From JACPLA01 sp035291905 (GTDB lineage: Bacteria > Bacteroidota > Ignavibacteria > UBA10030): a stretch of DNA of 5,165 nt. Positions 5,086-5,165 of the stretch are shown piece by piece. The notes under the pieces were generated by a model. That model was not told the DNA's origin, did not search any database, and saw nothing but the letters and a program-made list of their open reading frames with translations. The stretch's first letter is position 1, and each line of letters opens with the position of its first letter. The DNA lies in contig DATDRF010000262.1 in assembly GCA_035291905.1 (NCBI GenBank), positions 1-5,165 on the forward strand, in the 5' to 3' direction. The translations under genes and the position numbers were made by a program.

Positions 5086-5165
5086 GTAGTGTCTCAATTT
5101 GGTTGTAGTTTCTAACGCAGAGGCGCAAAGGTCGCAGAGGTAACTCCGAATTCTGCTTTTCTCTG
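5086..5165 (-). repeat. Right arm of the inverted repeat, cut by the window end
   Basis: Reverse complement of the left arm at 141-292: 5086-5122 is exact (37 bp) to 256-292, and 5143-5165 matches 141-164 with one indel. The middle (5123-5142) holds the CTCTGCGACCTTTGCGC motif on the minus strand, a short CTCTGCG-rich block that the left arm keeps only in split form around its GC-rich insertion. The outer end lies beyond the window. Confidence 0.85.

Noticed and set aside
141..5165. Composite transposon
   Set aside because: Inverted arms exist, but no transposase, no visible target duplication and no insertion-sequence genes are present; the repeat-pair interpretation is enough.
1..5165. tRNA, rRNA or riboswitch
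   Set aside because: I found no cloverleaf with acceptor and T-loop signatures, no rRNA-like segment and no recognised riboswitch core in the intergenic regions.

Overview
The window looks like chromosomal DNA of a bacterium of the Bacteroidota/Chlorobiota (FCB) group, possibly Ignavibacteria-like. Two things point there. One secreted protein ends in a type A sorting domain of the type IX secretion system (T9SS), with the QNYPNPFNP signature. A GH97 glycosidase, a family typical of these bacteria, lies next to it. Base composition is moderately GC-rich and no start codon has a strong Shine-Dalgarno sequence. The lineage call is inference.

Three genes, all on the + strand, are well supported. 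At 378-563 is a 61-residue zinc-ribbon protein. At 873-2633 is a complete secreted family M64 zinc metallopeptidase with signal peptide, catalytic domain, Ig-like domain and T9SS sorting domain. At 3026-4999 is a complete exported GH97 glycoside hydrolase whose active site matches the retaining (alpha-galactosidase-like) branch. About 310 and 390 nt separate the genes, so they are probably independent transcription units. The two large proteins fit a heterotroph that degrades proteins and glycans, but nothing in the sequence ties them into one pathway.

The intergenic DNA (1-377, 564-872, 2634-3025, 5000-5165) holds no convincing genes and is a mosaic of repeats: (a) an inverted pair, 141-292 versus 5086-5165, bracketing all three genes and sharing an exact 37-bp core; (b) a ~46-nt dispersed repeat at 80-125 and 2673-2718; (c) hairpins with a shared TCTACGA/TCGTAGA stem at 48-79 and 2879-2904, the second inside a terminator-like structure; (d) TCCGCC/GGCGGA hairpins; (e) seven-base-phased tracts of NATTCNN type, one of them before each gene; (f) a small palindrome inserted in frame in the GH97 gene, coding STELVEVS.

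No defence system, RNA gene, CRISPR array, transposase or other new multi-gene system is visible. The most noteworthy material is the repeat architecture, above all the heptad tracts and the in-frame palindrome.
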